Shown: in pieces, positions 46,123-56,407 of the stretch
Position numbering within the stretch: position 1 is the first letter of the stretch
Layout: each line of letters starts with the position of its first letter
From: Gemmatimonadales bacterium
GTDB lineage: Bacteria; Gemmatimonadota; Gemmatimonadetes; Gemmatimonadales; GWC2-71-9
Direction: 5' to 3'
Length of the DNA stretch: 60,589 bases
Assembly (NCBI GenBank): GCA_011772755.1
Contig: WVYX01000031.1
Location: forward strand, 1 to 60,589
Program-made: the position numbers and the translations under genes
Notes under the pieces: model-generated
Database searches by the model: none
What the model was told of the DNA's origin: nothing
What the model saw: the letters and a program-made list of their open reading frames with translations, nothing else

Positions 46123-49100
46123 TAGTAGCTCTTTTCCCAGAAGAGGTCCAGGCCAAACTGATAGCTCGCAGCAAGGGGGGTCGTCAACGTCTCGCAGCTC
46201 CGGAGCGGGTCCACACTGGCCGCGATCAGCCACTGGCGACTCAGCCTGAACTCAAGGCTCGCTCCCACCTCCGGGTTCACAAACTGCTCTCGGGGGCAAA
46301 TACGAGGGCTCGCGGTCAGGAACGCGGTGGTCCCCAGCACGCGAAACTGCTTCCCAAACGCTATCTCCAGCCCTGAGAGCACTCCTGTGGTCGCTGCCGG
46401 CCGGATCTGCAGGTAGTCCAGCGGTATCCCAAGGTCGGAGATCAGCGAATACTCCAGCTGGCTCGACAACGGACCGAGTAACTGTTGGGAGATGATACGA
46501 GACTCGAAGCCACTGGCACCGACTCCCGCCTGGAAGCTGGGCGCGCCCACCAGTAGGTACGAAATGATCTCCGTTTCCGAGATCGCGGGGCGAATATCGC
46601 TGGAGAGTGTGAGAGTCGGCTCGTACAGCGAGCCAGCGATATGGACGAACACCGTCACATCTTCCCCTCGGACCGCCCGCACCACGTGCCGCGCGTCGAT
46701 ATCGACGTCGGCATTGAGGTCGGACGTGCCGAAGTAACGCACCTCGCCCCGCGTCACCGCAAACTCTCGCGTGTTGCCAAGACCAAGCTGTAGGCGGTAG
46801 GTGCCACGAGGCGCCTCCAGGGTGCCGTCGAGGCGATAGCGATCCCGTAGCTTGCTCACGAACACCTCACCCGTGAGCTGGATGTTCGCCTCCCCGGAGC
46901 GCAGCCACATGTCCGAGCCCATCCCGACCTGCAAGCTGTCGATCCGCAGACTGTCGATGAACCGGCTTTCCAGTTCCGCCCCCAGCCCCTGCCTCCGCAG
47001 CAGCGACGTGTCCACGAAGGCTGCGAAGAGGGTGTCCTCCAGGTTCACGATCTCTTTCCTGACGAGGTCCGCGAAATAGAGGACGCCCCGGCTGGCCGTG
47101 CCCCGACCGGTCAGCGTGGCACCGTAGAACGGTCCCTGCACCTGCACGTCCGCCGTAGCCGTCAGCGACAGGAAGTCCCGCACGTCGATAGTGCGAAACT
47201 CGCGGGCATCGATGTTCAGGTTCAGGATCGGTCGGCTGAGCTCCGCGAGGCGCACGAAGCCCTTGATGGTGGCGGTTCCCCTGCCGCTCTTAAGTGACAG
47301 CTCCCGGACGCTGATGGTGTCGCCCGAAAGGCTGAGGGTGCCGTTCAAGCCCTCGTGGCGCACTCCGAGGGCTGGAAACGTCACCGACCCGTCCCGGACT
47401 GCAACGTGGCCGGTGAGTTCCGGTCGCTCCCACGTCCCAGCGATACCGAAATCAGCGTCGAGGGTGCCGCTCATATCCCGAACCATGGGCGTGGTCGCCT
47501 CCAGCAACGACAGGTCGACGCCGTCGGCGATGGCACGCACGTGCACCTGGCCCGGCAGTCGGCGGCGGCGGGCACCGATTAGGGCCAGGTCCAGCGGCAG
47601 CCCCACGTCGATATTGAGAACCCGCTCGCCCAACCGCCACAGCTCAACGTCCCCAGCCAACCGCTGATTCCGATACTCGACGACCGCCTGCGTGTAGGGA
47701 GCGCGGAAGGCGCCGAAGACACCATCACGCAACGCCACGGACAGCTCAACGTTAGGGGTACGGGCGGTGCCGCCCACGCCAAACGTGCCGCTGAGTTCCC
47801 CGTCCACGTTCTCGGAGTCCTTGAGCAGCAGCAACCACAGATCCTTGACCGGGAGCGCCTCGATGGACCCCGTGAGTCCCCCGGGCCCGGCGAAGGGAAG
47901 CCGTCCGGCAAGGGACACGCGGCCAGGCCCGCGGTCGTGCGCGAATGCGAGGTTAGAGAACGTCAGTCCGCTGTCGTCCACGATCACCACTGCCCCGGTG
48001 TCGACGAACCAGGCGCCGGTGGCGAGTCGCAAACCCAACGAATCGATCGGCATCCTGGAGCTCCCCCCAGCAGCAAGCCACTGGCCACCCGCGATCCATG
48101 CACCTGGTCCCAGTCGGGAGCGGCCGTGCCAGTGAAGCGAGTCGGGACGCCCGTCCAACGTCGCCTCCACACGACCTAGGGCGACGCCCCCGAACTCCAA
48201 GGAGTCGGCCGCCGCCTCCAAACTCAGCGCGCGAGACCTCGATACCCACGTGACGGTGCCACCAGCGCCGGACAGAAACAGCTCACCCCTCCGTACCGCC
48301 TCCGCTTCCACAACCGCGATGCCGTGAAACGCCTCCAGTGTGCCAGCGATCCATCCTGCCAATCTCACTGACCCAGAGGTAGGCGCTGGGGCGCCGGTGG
48401 TATCCACCGCCCCGATCCACGACCCCAGCAGCGGCTCGAGCACAGCGATGGAGTCGACCCTGGCGGTGAAACTGAGCGTGTCGCTGACGCGCTTGTGAAG
48501 GCCAATGGCGCCGCGGACATCCGCCTGGAGCGCTTCGCGCCACGCCCCGAGCGTATCGATCCGCAGCGCCGAGTCGCCGACGGCGACAATACCCCGGACG
48601 CTGTCCAGCGACACGCCCTGCACCGACGACCCGTCCAGTGCCACACGCACCCGCAGACCTACTGTCCCGTCTTCCCCGTCCGCCAGCGCGCCGTCGACCT
48701 GCCCCGAGATCTGGGTCTGCGGCAGCGAAGGCCGGAAGGACTCCAGGTCGAACTGTCGCACCTGGAACTCGAGTTCGTGGACACCTCGGCGATCTGCCAG
48801 CAGGACCAGCGCACTATGCCCCCGGATGGCACCGCCGGGCCCTTCGAGGTCGGCATTCAGTACCAGTGAATCGAGGTGACCGGCCAGCACCACCCGACCA
48901 GCCAGGTCGCTCTCGAGACTCAGTCCCGGAAACGTCGAACTGAAGCTCTGCAGGTGTAGCGAGTCGAGCGCCACGTCGGCCCATACACCCACCGTGTCTC
49001 CCCGGGCATCCAGCCGGACCACGCCCCGGGCCACCGTCTCAGGCAGTGGAACATCGGCGTAGCCTAGCTCACCCTCAAAGCCCGCGTTCAGCCAGGGTCC

Positions 49101-50468
49101 CTCCAGAGTTCCGGATCCCCGGATACGGCCCTGCAACACGACGGCCGGCACCAAACGTCGTACCGAGGCCAGCCCGATGGACGCCTCCTCCACGGCGAAG
49201 CTTCGGAACACGAAGTCGCCCGGGACGCCGAGCGCGACCGCTCCCTCACCGCGGATGGAGGACGCAGGCCACCCTGGAACCAGGGAATCGCGGAACACGA
49301 CATCGAGATCCAACCGCAGCTCTTCCCTGGGACCGTCAGCGGTGACCCGTCCCGTTAACCTCCCCGCCACGGGCAAGGTGTCCAGAAACGACCGAACGTA
49401 TTCGAGATCGAAGTCGTTGAGGCGAAGGGCGGTGCCCCTGTTGGCCCAGCCGTCTCCGGGGCCGAGCACCAGGCTCAAACGACCGCGCATTCTCCCGCCG
49501 CCACCAACGCCCTCCAGGTCGAGTTCCTCGCCAACCACCTCCATTACGTCGCCACTGACCGAGTGAACCGTGAAGTCACCGCTTCCCGCCAGCCCGGCGG
49601 GGACATCGGGGACGAGACCGCGGACTTCGTCGGTCGTGACCTGCTCCGCCCGAACGCGCAGGCCAACCATGAGCGTGTCGCTGCCCCACGCCAGCGAGCC
49701 GGCGAGCCGCAGCTCGCTAGTGGGGAGCCTCACGAGCGGTAGGCCCAGGACTATGGAATCGGCCCGCAGTTCCACACGACCCTGCAGCTCCTCGACCCTG
49801 ATCGCCGGATCGGACATCTCTGCCTGCAGGTGCCCAATCTGGGCCAGGATGGCATCCTCGCCCGGTCGCGGCGAGGACAGTCTGAGGTAGCTGAACTCGG
49901 CGTTGATCCCATCTATCCGGCGGACCCGCAGATAGCCGTGTGGCCCTTGGTCGCGCTCGGGCACCGTCGTGTTGGACGCGTCCACCGGTGTCCGCACGAG
50001 CAGTGAACCGTCGGTAATCCGCACGTCGCGGAACGCAATTAGGGGACTCGGTCCGCCGCCCCCAGCCTCATCATCCGACAGGATCTCGTCCAAATTCAGC
50101 CGGCCGCCAGGACGCCACTGCACCAGATTCATTCTGGGCCCGGCGAGCGCGAGCTGTCCGAACACAATCCGCCCACTCCACAGGTCCCGCACCCGGTAGC
50201 GCAGGCCGACTCGCTCCACCGTCATCAGCTCCACCCCATCCTCGCCCTTCACCGTGACGCTCTCCACCTCGAGCCCGCGGAGGAACGAGCCGCCGACCTC
50301 GCCAACCGTGAGGGTGCCCCGGAGCTGTCGGTTGGCGATCTTCACCGCGGCGTCCACCACGAGGTGCCGGCCAGCATCGGTCCGGAGTGCAGCAGCCGCC
50401 GTGCCGAGCACGGTGCCGGCCACCGAGCCCGCGGCGATCGCCAGCCACGCCAGCACCGAGCGCGCCAT
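46122..50468 (-). CDS. tamB: TamB-like translocation/assembly module protein
   Basis: 1448 residues. One N-terminal membrane helix (about 5-28), then a very long beta-helical AsmA/TamB-type groove with repeating short beta units, and at the C-terminus the DUF490 (TamB) domain: DIDARHVVRAVRGEDVTVFVHI, PALSETEIISYLL-like (PAISETEIISYLLVGAPSF), and a final strand region ending in FGLDLFWEKSY. Now thought to carry phospholipids between membranes, with an Omp85 partner. Start overlaps the Omp85 gene stop by 1 bp. The YegS-like gene follows by a 1-base overlap. Confidence 0.93.
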   Translation of the reverse strand: MARSVLAWLAIAAGSVAGTVLGTAAAALRTDAGRHLVVDAAVKIANRQLRGTLTVGEVGGSFLRGLEVESVTVKGEDGVELMTVERVGLRYRVRDLWSGRIVFGQLALAGPRMNLVQWRPGGRLNLDEILSDDEAGGGGPSPLIAFRDVRITDGSLLVRTPVDASNTTVPERDQGPHGYLRVRRIDGINAEFSYLRLSSPRPGEDAILAQIGHLQAEMSDPAIRVEELQGRVELRADSIVLGLPLVRLPTSELRLAGSLAWGSDTLMVGLRVRAEQVTTDEVRGLVPDVPAGLAGSGDFTVHSVSGDVMEVVGEELDLEGVGGGGRMRGRLSLVLGPGDGWANRGTALRLNDFDLEYVRSFLDTLPVAGRLTGRVTADGPREELRLDLDVVFRDSLVPGWPASSIRGEGAVALGVPGDFVFRSFAVEEASIGLASVRRLVPAVVLQGRIRGSGTLEGPWLNAGFEGELGYADVPLPETVARGVVRLDARGDTVGVWADVALDSLHLQSFSSTFPGLSLESDLAGRVVLAGHLDSLVLNADLEGPGGAIRGHSALVLLADRRGVHELEFQVRQFDLESFRPSLPQTQISGQVDGALADGEDGTVGLRVRVALDGSSVQGVSLDSVRGIVAVGDSALRIDTLGAWREALQADVRGAIGLHKRVSDTLSFTARVDSIAVLEPLLGSWIGAVDTTGAPAPTSGSVRLAGWIAGTLEAFHGIAVVEAEAVRRGELFLSGAGGTVTWVSRSRALSLEAAADSLEFGGVALGRVEATLDGRPDSLHWHGRSRLGPGAWIAGGQWLAAGGSSRMPIDSLGLRLATGAWFVDTGAVVIVDDSGLTFSNLAFAHDRGPGRVSLAGRLPFAGPGGLTGSIEALPVKDLWLLLLKDSENVDGELSGTFGVGGTARTPNVELSVALRDGVFGAFRAPYTQAVVEYRNQRLAGDVELWRLGERVLNIDVGLPLDLALIGARRRRLPGQVHVRAIADGVDLSLLEATTPMVRDMSGTLDADFGIAGTWERPELTGHVAVRDGSVTFPALGVRHEGLNGTLSLSGDTISVRELSLKSGRGTATIKGFVRLAELSRPILNLNIDAREFRTIDVRDFLSLTATADVQVQGPFYGATLTGRGTASRGVLYFADLVRKEIVNLEDTLFAAFVDTSLLRRQGLGAELESRFIDSLRIDSLQVGMGSDMWLRSGEANIQLTGEVFVSKLRDRYRLDGTLEAPRGTYRLQLGLGNTREFAVTRGEVRYFGTSDLNADVDIDARHVVRAVRGEDVTVFVHIAGSLYEPTLTLSSDIRPAISETEIISYLLVGAPSFQAGVGASGFESRIISQQLLGPLSSQLEYSLISDLGIPLDYLQIRPAATTGVLSGLEIAFGKQFRVLGTTAFLTASPRICPREQFVNPEVGASLEFRLSRQWLIAASVDPLRSCETLTTPLAASYQFGLDLFWEKSY

Positions 50469-52747
50469 CAGAAGGCTTGGCCCACGGAGAAGTGGATGCG
50501 GAACCGTCCGAGGAACCCACGCTTGGGGCGATACATCCCCGGCAGGAGTCTCAGCTCTGTGGACCCGTCGATGACCTCTTCGACATAGAGGGGACTTTCC
50601 TCCACATCGTACGGATTGAAGGCCACGTCCAGCCGAACGGGGCCCAGCGGGGAGCTGAGGCGGATGCCTGCGCCGGGTGTAATTCTCAGGCCACCGAGAT
50701 CGAGGATCTCCTCCCCGCGGCTCCGCACCTGGCCGGCGTCCACGAAGACGGCGCCTACCAGTCGTCCGGCGAACCCAGGGACGGGGAACCGCAGCTCCGT
50801 GTTCAGCACCAGGAGATCGTTACCGCCGGTGGGCGAGGTGCGGAGCCTGTTGCCGATCAACGTGGTGTCGGCTCCGGTCTCGTCCGCCACCGTCACGGTG
50901 TCCCGGTCCCCACTCTCGAGCACCCGCACCAGGGGCCCCAGCTCGTTCTGCCCAAATCCCCGAACGGTATTCGGCCCGCCCGCGTAGAATCGCTCTTCCG
51001 GTGGCACGAACTGCAGATCCTGGCCAGACAGACCCAGCTCCGGCGAGATGATTGCTCCCACCTTGAGGCGCCAGCTGAAGACACTGTGCCAGCTGACCGG
51101 GTGATGCGAGGCGAACTCGAGGGTGCCCTTGTTGAACTGGGCAAGGGAGTCCGAGCCGATGAGGGTCGATGCATGCCGTAGCTCAAGGGCCAAGCGGCTG
51201 CCACGCATCGGATCGAGGACCGAGCTCCTTCGATCCCGGACAGCAGCAAGCGACACCGTGGAGCGGATCAGGTCCTCCGTGAACGCCCGGGTGTCCTCCA
51301 CCCGGCACACGTTCAGGAATGAGCAGAAGGTGGCGGCGTCAGCCTTCGTGCTCCCGTATGTGAAGTCGTAGGACAGGGTGACCGGGACGTCCCACGGTGT
51401 CTGCTGGGTCAGCGAGATCCCGCCGCCTACCACCTGCCTCAGGAACGCCTGAAATTCACTGTGGCGCTCCGCAAAGAGGGTGACCGCGGCGCTGGTGTTA
51501 CGGGAGAAGAAGAACGGCTCTTGCAGGCTGGCGTTGAGGTTGTAGTTCAGCTTGAGCCGGCTGGAATCCTCATCGGACAGGACGCGGCAGACGGAGCTCT
51601 CGAAGCCAGCCCCCAGGGGATCGCCAGCCCCGATCTTAGACAATCGAGCATTGAATTCCAGCGTTCGTCCGCCCCCCAAGAAATCGTGCACCGAGTACGA
51701 CGTGAGCGTCCGGAAGCAGTCGATGGTACCATAGCCCACTCCGAGCCGGACGCGGTGGAGCGGGCCTTCGGTGACCTGCACGTTCACAGTCACCAGGGAG
51801 TCGTCGGGGTCGCCTAGGAGCGTGTCCGCCAGGGCGACGTTGACATAGTTGAACACGCCCATGCGATAGAGATCGAGTTGACTCTCGTAGAGATCGCGCT
51901 GCCGGAAGATCTGGCCGGGCCGGAGCGCAATGGCGCGGCGCACCACACCCTCGTCGATGCGCTGTGTCCCCGAGACCTCGACTCGCTCAACCGTCGCCCG
52001 TGGCCCAGGATCGACCTCAAACGACACCACTGCAGTGCGGTTCTCCCGATCCTCGTCGAAGTTCCGGAACACCTGCGCGAACGGATACCCACGGTCGCTG
52101 AGCCGCACCCTGATGGTGTCCGCCGCGGCCCGCAGCAAGAGACGATTGAAGGGCTCACCCGCCTGGAGCGGCAGCGCCCGTTCCAGCTCACGCTGCGGCA
52201 GGATCTCGCCAACCCCGGAGATGCCGAGGCTCGTCACCCGCACGGGCTCGCCCTCGTAAATGAGGAAGCGAATGAACACGTCGCCGCCCGAACGGCGGAC
52301 GAGGGTATCCACCGTGGCATCGACGAACCCACTGAGGCGATAGAGCGCCTGAATCCGCACTACGTCCCGCCGCAGCTCAGTCTCGTTGAGGTAGCGCTTC
52401 TCACCCAACCCCATCCACCGGAGCCACCGGGCCCGGGCGAAGAAGGCAGACTGCGACGTGGCGATGGAGATACGTAGGACGTTGTCGTCGATGGCACGGT
52501 TCCCGTCGAACGACAGATCGCGAACGATGAGTTCCCGCGGTTCGCCCTCCTGCCCCCACACTGGGCCGCTCACGGAGCACGCCGCTACGAGGAACGCGAT
52601 TGCGCGAATCGAAGCTCTTATGACTGTATCTCGCTTTCCGCCGAAGCGCAGCCGCTCGACGGCGCGGGTCCGCACGGCAAATTGACGTGGTATACCGCGA
52701 CCGGTAGTTTGGCGCCTGCGAGGCCACCGACGAAACTGCTCATCCAA
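50468..52747 (-). CDS. Omp85-family outer membrane protein (TamA/BamA-type)
   Basis: 759 residues. Signal-like stretch SIRAIAFLVAACSVSGPVWG (about 46-65), several POTRA domains (about 70-350, with GNRAIDDNVLR, GDVFIRFLIYEGEPVRV, VSGTQRIDEGVVRRAI), then a 16-strand barrel with loop-6 motif YAGGPNTVRGFGQNELGP (V/IRGF) and C-terminal aromatic end HFSVGQAF. Position next to tamB favours TamA. ATG at 52747 has AGGTGATTGG before it but leaves a long n-region; GTG at 52675 is an alternative. Confidence 0.92.
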   Translation of the reverse strand: MDEQFRRWPRRRQTTGRGIPRQFAVRTRAVERLRFGGKRDTVIRASIRAIAFLVAACSVSGPVWGQEGEPRELIVRDLSFDGNRAIDDNVLRISIATSQSAFFARARWLRWMGLGEKRYLNETELRRDVVRIQALYRLSGFVDATVDTLVRRSGGDVFIRFLIYEGEPVRVTSLGISGVGEILPQRELERALPLQAGEPFNRLLLRAAADTIRVRLSDRGYPFAQVFRNFDEDRENRTAVVSFEVDPGPRATVERVEVSGTQRIDEGVVRRAIALRPGQIFRQRDLYESQLDLYRMGVFNYVNVALADTLLGDPDDSLVTVNVQVTEGPLHRVRLGVGYGTIDCFRTLTSYSVHDFLGGGRTLEFNARLSKIGAGDPLGAGFESSVCRVLSDEDSSRLKLNYNLNASLQEPFFFSRNTSAAVTLFAERHSEFQAFLRQVVGGGISLTQQTPWDVPVTLSYDFTYGSTKADAATFCSFLNVCRVEDTRAFTEDLIRSTVSLAAVRDRRSSVLDPMRGSRLALELRHASTLIGSDSLAQFNKGTLEFASHHPVSWHSVFSWRLKVGAIISPELGLSGQDLQFVPPEERFYAGGPNTVRGFGQNELGPLVRVLESGDRDTVTVADETGADTTLIGNRLRTSPTGGNDLLVLNTELRFPVPGFAGRLVGAVFVDAGQVRSRGEEILDLGGLRITPGAGIRLSSPLGPVRLDVAFNPYDVEESPLYVEEVIDGSTELRLLPGMYRPKRGFLGRFRIHFSVGQAF
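52682..52710 (+). promoter_or_regulatory. Candidate promoter of dacB
   Basis: TTGACG (52682-52687), 17-bp spacer, TAGTTT (52705-52710), start about 50 bp before the dacB ATG. It overlaps the 5' part of the divergent Omp85 gene. Confidence 0.6.
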
Positions 52748-52769
52748 TCACCTGACCATCAATATCGCT

Positions 52770-54260
52770 ATGCGACAGCCGAAGTGGATATATTGCGGCG
52801 CCTTCGTCCTGATCCTCTTGATGGCCGGTGCGGGGCCCCTCACCGGCCAGGGTAACCTCCGCAGGCGCATCAATCGCCTGGTGGAGGCACCGCCGTTCGA
52901 CCGCGCCACCTGGGGCATCTTGGTGCTGGACGACCGGGGACGGGAGCGGTACTCACGCAACGCCGACCAGCTATTCATACCCGCCTCCAACACGAAGCTC
53001 GTCGTCGCCGCCGCCGCCAGCGCGTTGCTCCCGCCCGACTACCGGGCGAGTACAAGCGTCTACGGCACCGGGCTGCTGTCCGAAGGCGTGCTCGACGGAG
53101 ACCTCGTGGTGTACGGCCGGGGCGATCCGACGTACTCCGAGCGGTGTTACGGACCGGATACGCTGGTCGCCGGCGCCTGCGACTCGATGTGGACGCGGAT
53201 GGACGCCCTGGCCGATAGCCTTGCCGCCCGTGGGGTCAGGCACGTCACGGGAGCCGTTGTGGGCGACGGGAGCTACTTCGACGCCAACCTGGTACATCCG
53301 GCGTGGGAAACCTACGACATCAACTGGTGGTACGCGGCGCCCGTGGCAGGCCTGGGATTCAACGATAATACGGTGAATCTAACCTGGTCGCCGGGACCGA
53401 CCGTCGACGCGCCCGCACGCATCACCTTCGAGCCCGACCTCGGACTGTTCCTGTTCGAGAACCGGACGCGCACTGTGCCGGCCGACGGCCGTCGGACCAT
53501 CGATTTCTTCCGGGAGCCGGGAACGATGAGGATCTGGGCCGAGGGTACGGTGCCCGTCGACCGCGAAGAGCGGACCGAGTACTTCGCCCTCCCTGACCCC
53601 AATCTCTACTTCGCCGCCGCTCTCAGGGCCGCTCTGGCGGCACGCGGCTTGAGCATCGGGGGTCCCACCCGGTCTACTACTGACAGTCTGCGGTATCGCG
53701 AGATCCACCGCGCGCCGGCCCTGGCGACAGTTCACTCACGGCCGCTGGAGGACTACATCTTTCCCATTCTCAACTCGAGCCAGAACTGGTTTGCCGAGAT
53801 GCTGCTGAAGACCCTCGGCAAGGAGGTGACGGGCGAGGGATCGTGGGACGCGGGGCTCGAAGTAGAACGCCAATTCCTCATCGACTCGGTCGGACTCGAT
53901 TCCACATCGTTCTCCCTGAGCGACGGCTCGGGGCTCTCAAGTGGCAACGTCATGACGCCCCGCGCCCTGGTGCAGCTGCTGGCCTACATGCGCAGCCATC
54001 CGAACAACTCGGGGTTCATGCGGGGAATGCCTCGCTCGGGACAGCGCGGCTCTCTCAGAGATCGGCTGGTCGGCACGTCCCTCGAAGGGCGTGTAGTCGC
54101 CAAGACCGGCAGCATCTTCCGCGTCAACACACTCTCGGGCTACGTCGAACGACCCGACGGAGGAGTGCTCATCTTCTCCGTGATGGTGAACAACCACGGA
54201 GTACCGTACCGCAGGATGCTGAGCCAGATCGATTCGGTGGTGGTGGAGCTGGGGCGGTGA
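52770..54260 (+). CDS. dacB: D-alanyl-D-alanine carboxypeptidase/endopeptidase (PBP4 type)
   Basis: 496 residues. Signal peptide (about 1-27), then class C PBP fold with SxxK motif PASNTKLV, a large insertion domain as in PBP4, SxN in NSSQNWFAE, and KTG in VAKTGSIF. Trims or cuts peptidoglycan crosslinks in the periplasm. Divergent from the Omp85 gene with only 22 bp between starts. It ends just before a heptamer inverted repeat. Confidence 0.95.
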   Translation: MRQPKWIYCGAFVLILLMAGAGPLTGQGNLRRRINRLVEAPPFDRATWGILVLDDRGRERYSRNADQLFIPASNTKLVVAAAASALLPPDYRASTSVYGTGLLSEGVLDGDLVVYGRGDPTYSERCYGPDTLVAGACDSMWTRMDALADSLAARGVRHVTGAVVGDGSYFDANLVHPAWETYDINWWYAAPVAGLGFNDNTVNLTWSPGPTVDAPARITFEPDLGLFLFENRTRTVPADGRRTIDFFREPGTMRIWAEGTVPVDREERTEYFALPDPNLYFAAALRAALAARGLSIGGPTRSTTDSLRYREIHRAPALATVHSRPLEDYIFPILNSSQNWFAEMLLKTLGKEVTGEGSWDAGLEVERQFLIDSVGLDSTSFSLSDGSGLSSGNVMTPRALVQLLAYMRSHPNNSGFMRGMPRSGQRGSLRDRLVGTSLEGRVVAKTGSIFRVNTLSGYVERPDGGVLIFSVMVNNHGVPYRRMLSQIDSVVVELGR

Positions 54261-54263
54261 TGC

Positions 54264-54342
54264 GTGAGGGGTAAGGGGTGAGGAGTAAGGAGTAAGGAGT
54301 ACTCCTCACTCCTCACTCCTCACCCCTCACTCCTTACTCCTC
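54264..54342. repeat. Heptamer inverted repeat forming the dacB / reductase convergent terminator
   Basis: GTGAGGG, GTAAGGG, GTGAGGA, GTAAGGA, GTAAGGA type units (54264-54300) directly abut ACTCCTC, ACTCCTC, ACTCCTC, ACCCCTC, ACTCCTT, ACTCCTC (54301-54342). Almost perfect long hairpin with a tiny loop, period 7. The right arm contains the stop and last codons of the convergent reductase gene. Confidence 0.92.
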
Positions 54343-55733
54343 ATCGCCCCTAGCATCTCTTCCACTGTCGTGAACTTCACGCGGGGGCGACCCTGGTCTC
54401 GACCCCGCTCGACCTCCAACGCGTCGAGGCACCGCCAGTCTTCGTACGACACGCTCCGGGGCTGCCGTTCACGCACGAGCCACTCGACGGCAGCCGGGTC
54501 GGGCTGCGACGGGCGCAGCACCGTTCCCTGCTGCAAGTCTTCCAGCATTGCACGGACCGTTTCTCCGGCATCGGGCTTGTTCGTTCCGATCACCCCGGTA
54601 GGACCTCGCTTGATCCAGCCGCTCACATACACGCCCACCATGGGCTCACCGGTGTCGTGCTGCGTGACTCGGCCCATCTGGTTGGGCACGATGCCCCGTT
54701 TGGCATCGAACGGCAGTCCGGGAATAGGCACACCCCGATACCCGACGGAGCGGAACACCATCTCCACCGGCAAGTCCTCGAGGACCGCAGTAGGCGTGGG
54801 GCGAAGCGAGCCGTCCTCCGAGGTATAGAGCTCATTCTTCACCAGCCGCACTCCGACCACCCCGCCGGCCTCGTTCCCCATGAGCTCCACCGGTGAGACG
54901 AGGAAGCGAATAGTCAGCCTTCTCGGTTTGCCGGCCGGGTGGTGCTTTGGAAGGTCCTGCAGGATCTCAACCTTCTTCGATGTCGCACGGTCGGGATTCG
55001 CCTCCAGGGCGCGGCGGCTCAGAGGATCCAGCTCAACTTCGTCGGACCGCACCACGAGGTCCGCAGCAGGCAGGTCCCCCAGCTCTTTGATCTCTGCGTT
55101 GGTGAACGCCGCCTGTGCAGGACCCCGGCGGCCGAGCATGTAGACTTCCCTGACCCGGCTGCCGCGCAATGCGTCGAGGGCATAGTCGGCGATGTCGGTC
55201 TGAGCCAGCTCCTCCGGGGTGCGGCACAGGATGCGGGCCACATCGACGGCGACGTTGCCCACCCCCACCACCGCAACGCGTTCGACAGACAGGTCGAAGT
55301 GTCGGTCGCGATAGTCAGGATGACCATTGTACCAGGCGACGAACTCGGTCGCCGTGTGGCTGCGCTGGAGGTCTTCACCGGGGATGCCCATCTGCCGGTC
55401 CGTCTGAGCGCCCGTGGCGAAGCAGACCTGGTGGTAGTGTCGTTGGAGATCCTCGAGGGTGACGTGCTCACCCACCTCGACGTTGCCGAAAAACCGAAAG
55501 CCCGGCTTGGAAGCCACCCTGTCGTAGACCCTGGTGACGCTCTTGATCTTGGCGTGGTCGGGGGCCACGCCGAACCGCACCAAGCCGAACGGAGTCGGCA
55601 GGCGCTCGTACACATCCACCTGCACGGAGAGACCCCGACGGGCGAGCAGGTGCTCGGCGGTGTAGAACCCGGCGGGACCAGAGCCCACGATGGCAACGCG
55701 CGCCGGTCGCTCAGCCGTGCCCGGATGCGTCAT
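54327..55733 (-). CDS. Ferredoxin/adrenodoxin-NADP reductase (FprA type)
   Basis: 468 residues from ATG at 55733 (GAGGAGCGACTC before it). FAD-binding GSGPAGFYTAEHLL, DVYERLPTPFGLVRFGVAPDHAKIK, NADP site VGVGNVAVDVARIL, and EMVFRSVGYRGVPIPGLPFD with the C-terminal GWIKRGPTGVIGTNK that contacts FAD. Feeds electrons from NADPH to ferredoxin. The patatin-linked ferredoxin is 38 kb away; no direct link is seen. Its last residues (RSKE) are encoded inside a heptamer repeat. Confidence 0.95.
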   Translation of the reverse strand: MTHPGTAERPARVAIVGSGPAGFYTAEHLLARRGLSVQVDVYERLPTPFGLVRFGVAPDHAKIKSVTRVYDRVASKPGFRFFGNVEVGEHVTLEDLQRHYHQVCFATGAQTDRQMGIPGEDLQRSHTATEFVAWYNGHPDYRDRHFDLSVERVAVVGVGNVAVDVARILCRTPEELAQTDIADYALDALRGSRVREVYMLGRRGPAQAAFTNAEIKELGDLPAADLVVRSDEVELDPLSRRALEANPDRATSKKVEILQDLPKHHPAGKPRRLTIRFLVSPVELMGNEAGGVVGVRLVKNELYTSEDGSLRPTPTAVLEDLPVEMVFRSVGYRGVPIPGLPFDAKRGIVPNQMGRVTQHDTGEPMVGVYVSGWIKRGPTGVIGTNKPDAGETVRAMLEDLQQGTVLRPSQPDPAAVEWLVRERQPRSVSYEDWRCLDALEVERGRDQGRPRVKFTTVEEMLGAMRSKE

Positions 55734-55860
55734 GAGTCGCTCCTCACCACCACTCGAGCCAGAGTACAATCAAGAGAGGTCTGCATGATATTAGACCCGG
55801 GGACAGGGCGGAACGGCGGAGTAGCGGCGGCAAAGGCCATCCCCTTAGCTTGCCGGAGGC

Positions 55861-56406
55861 GTGAGCATCTACACCAGAACCGGCGACGGGGGAGAAACCT
55901 CCCTGTTAGGCGGTGGGCGCGTCCCCAAGGACGACCACCGGGTAGCAGCGTACGGCAGCGTCGACGAACTCAACGCTGCGCTGGGCGTGGCTATGGCAGT
56001 CGAGCCCACCGGGTTCGAGAGGGAGCTGCTGGAGGACATCCAGCACGATCTCTTCGCCATTGGTGGCCTCCTTGCGAGTCCCGAACCCGAGAAGGTATCC
56101 AAGGTCCTCCAGAAGGCCGTTGTCTCTGCGCAGCGCGTCGACGAGCTCGAGGCGGCGATTGACCGCGCGGAAGCTGAGCTCACACCCCTCAAGGCTTTCG
56201 TGCTGCCAGGCGGGACCCTCAAAGCAGCGCACCTGCACGCGGCAAGAACCGTATGCCGGCGCGCAGAGCGATGCCTGGTGGCGCTTCGTGCTCACGAGGA
56301 GCTACCGCCTGTGATCCTGCAATATGTCAATCGGTTGTCGGATCTCCTATTCGTCCTGGCGCGCCTTGCCAATCATCGAGCAGATGTCCCTGACCGCAGG
56401 TGGTAG
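55861..56406 (+). CDS. Cob(I)yrinic acid a,c-diamide adenosyltransferase (PduO type)
   Basis: 181 residues. MSIYTRTGDGGETSLLGGGRVPKDD at the N-terminus, YGSVDELNAALG, and the helical VCRRAERCLVALRAHEELPPVILQYVNRLSDLLFVLAR give the ATP- and cobalamin-binding PduO pattern. Makes adenosylcobalamin. GTG start. No cobalamin riboswitch is visible upstream. Confidence 0.94.
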   Translation: MSIYTRTGDGGETSLLGGGRVPKDDHRVAAYGSVDELNAALGVAMAVEPTGFERELLEDIQHDLFAIGGLLASPEPEKVSKVLQKAVVSAQRVDELEAAIDRAEAELTPLKAFVLPGGTLKAAHLHAARTVCRRAERCLVALRAHEELPPVILQYVNRLSDLLFVLARLANHRADVPDRRW

Positions 56407-56407
56407 C

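Noticed and set aside
55770-55860. Cobalamin riboswitch before the cobalamin adenosyltransferase
   Set aside because: The space is too short and has no B12-box sequence.
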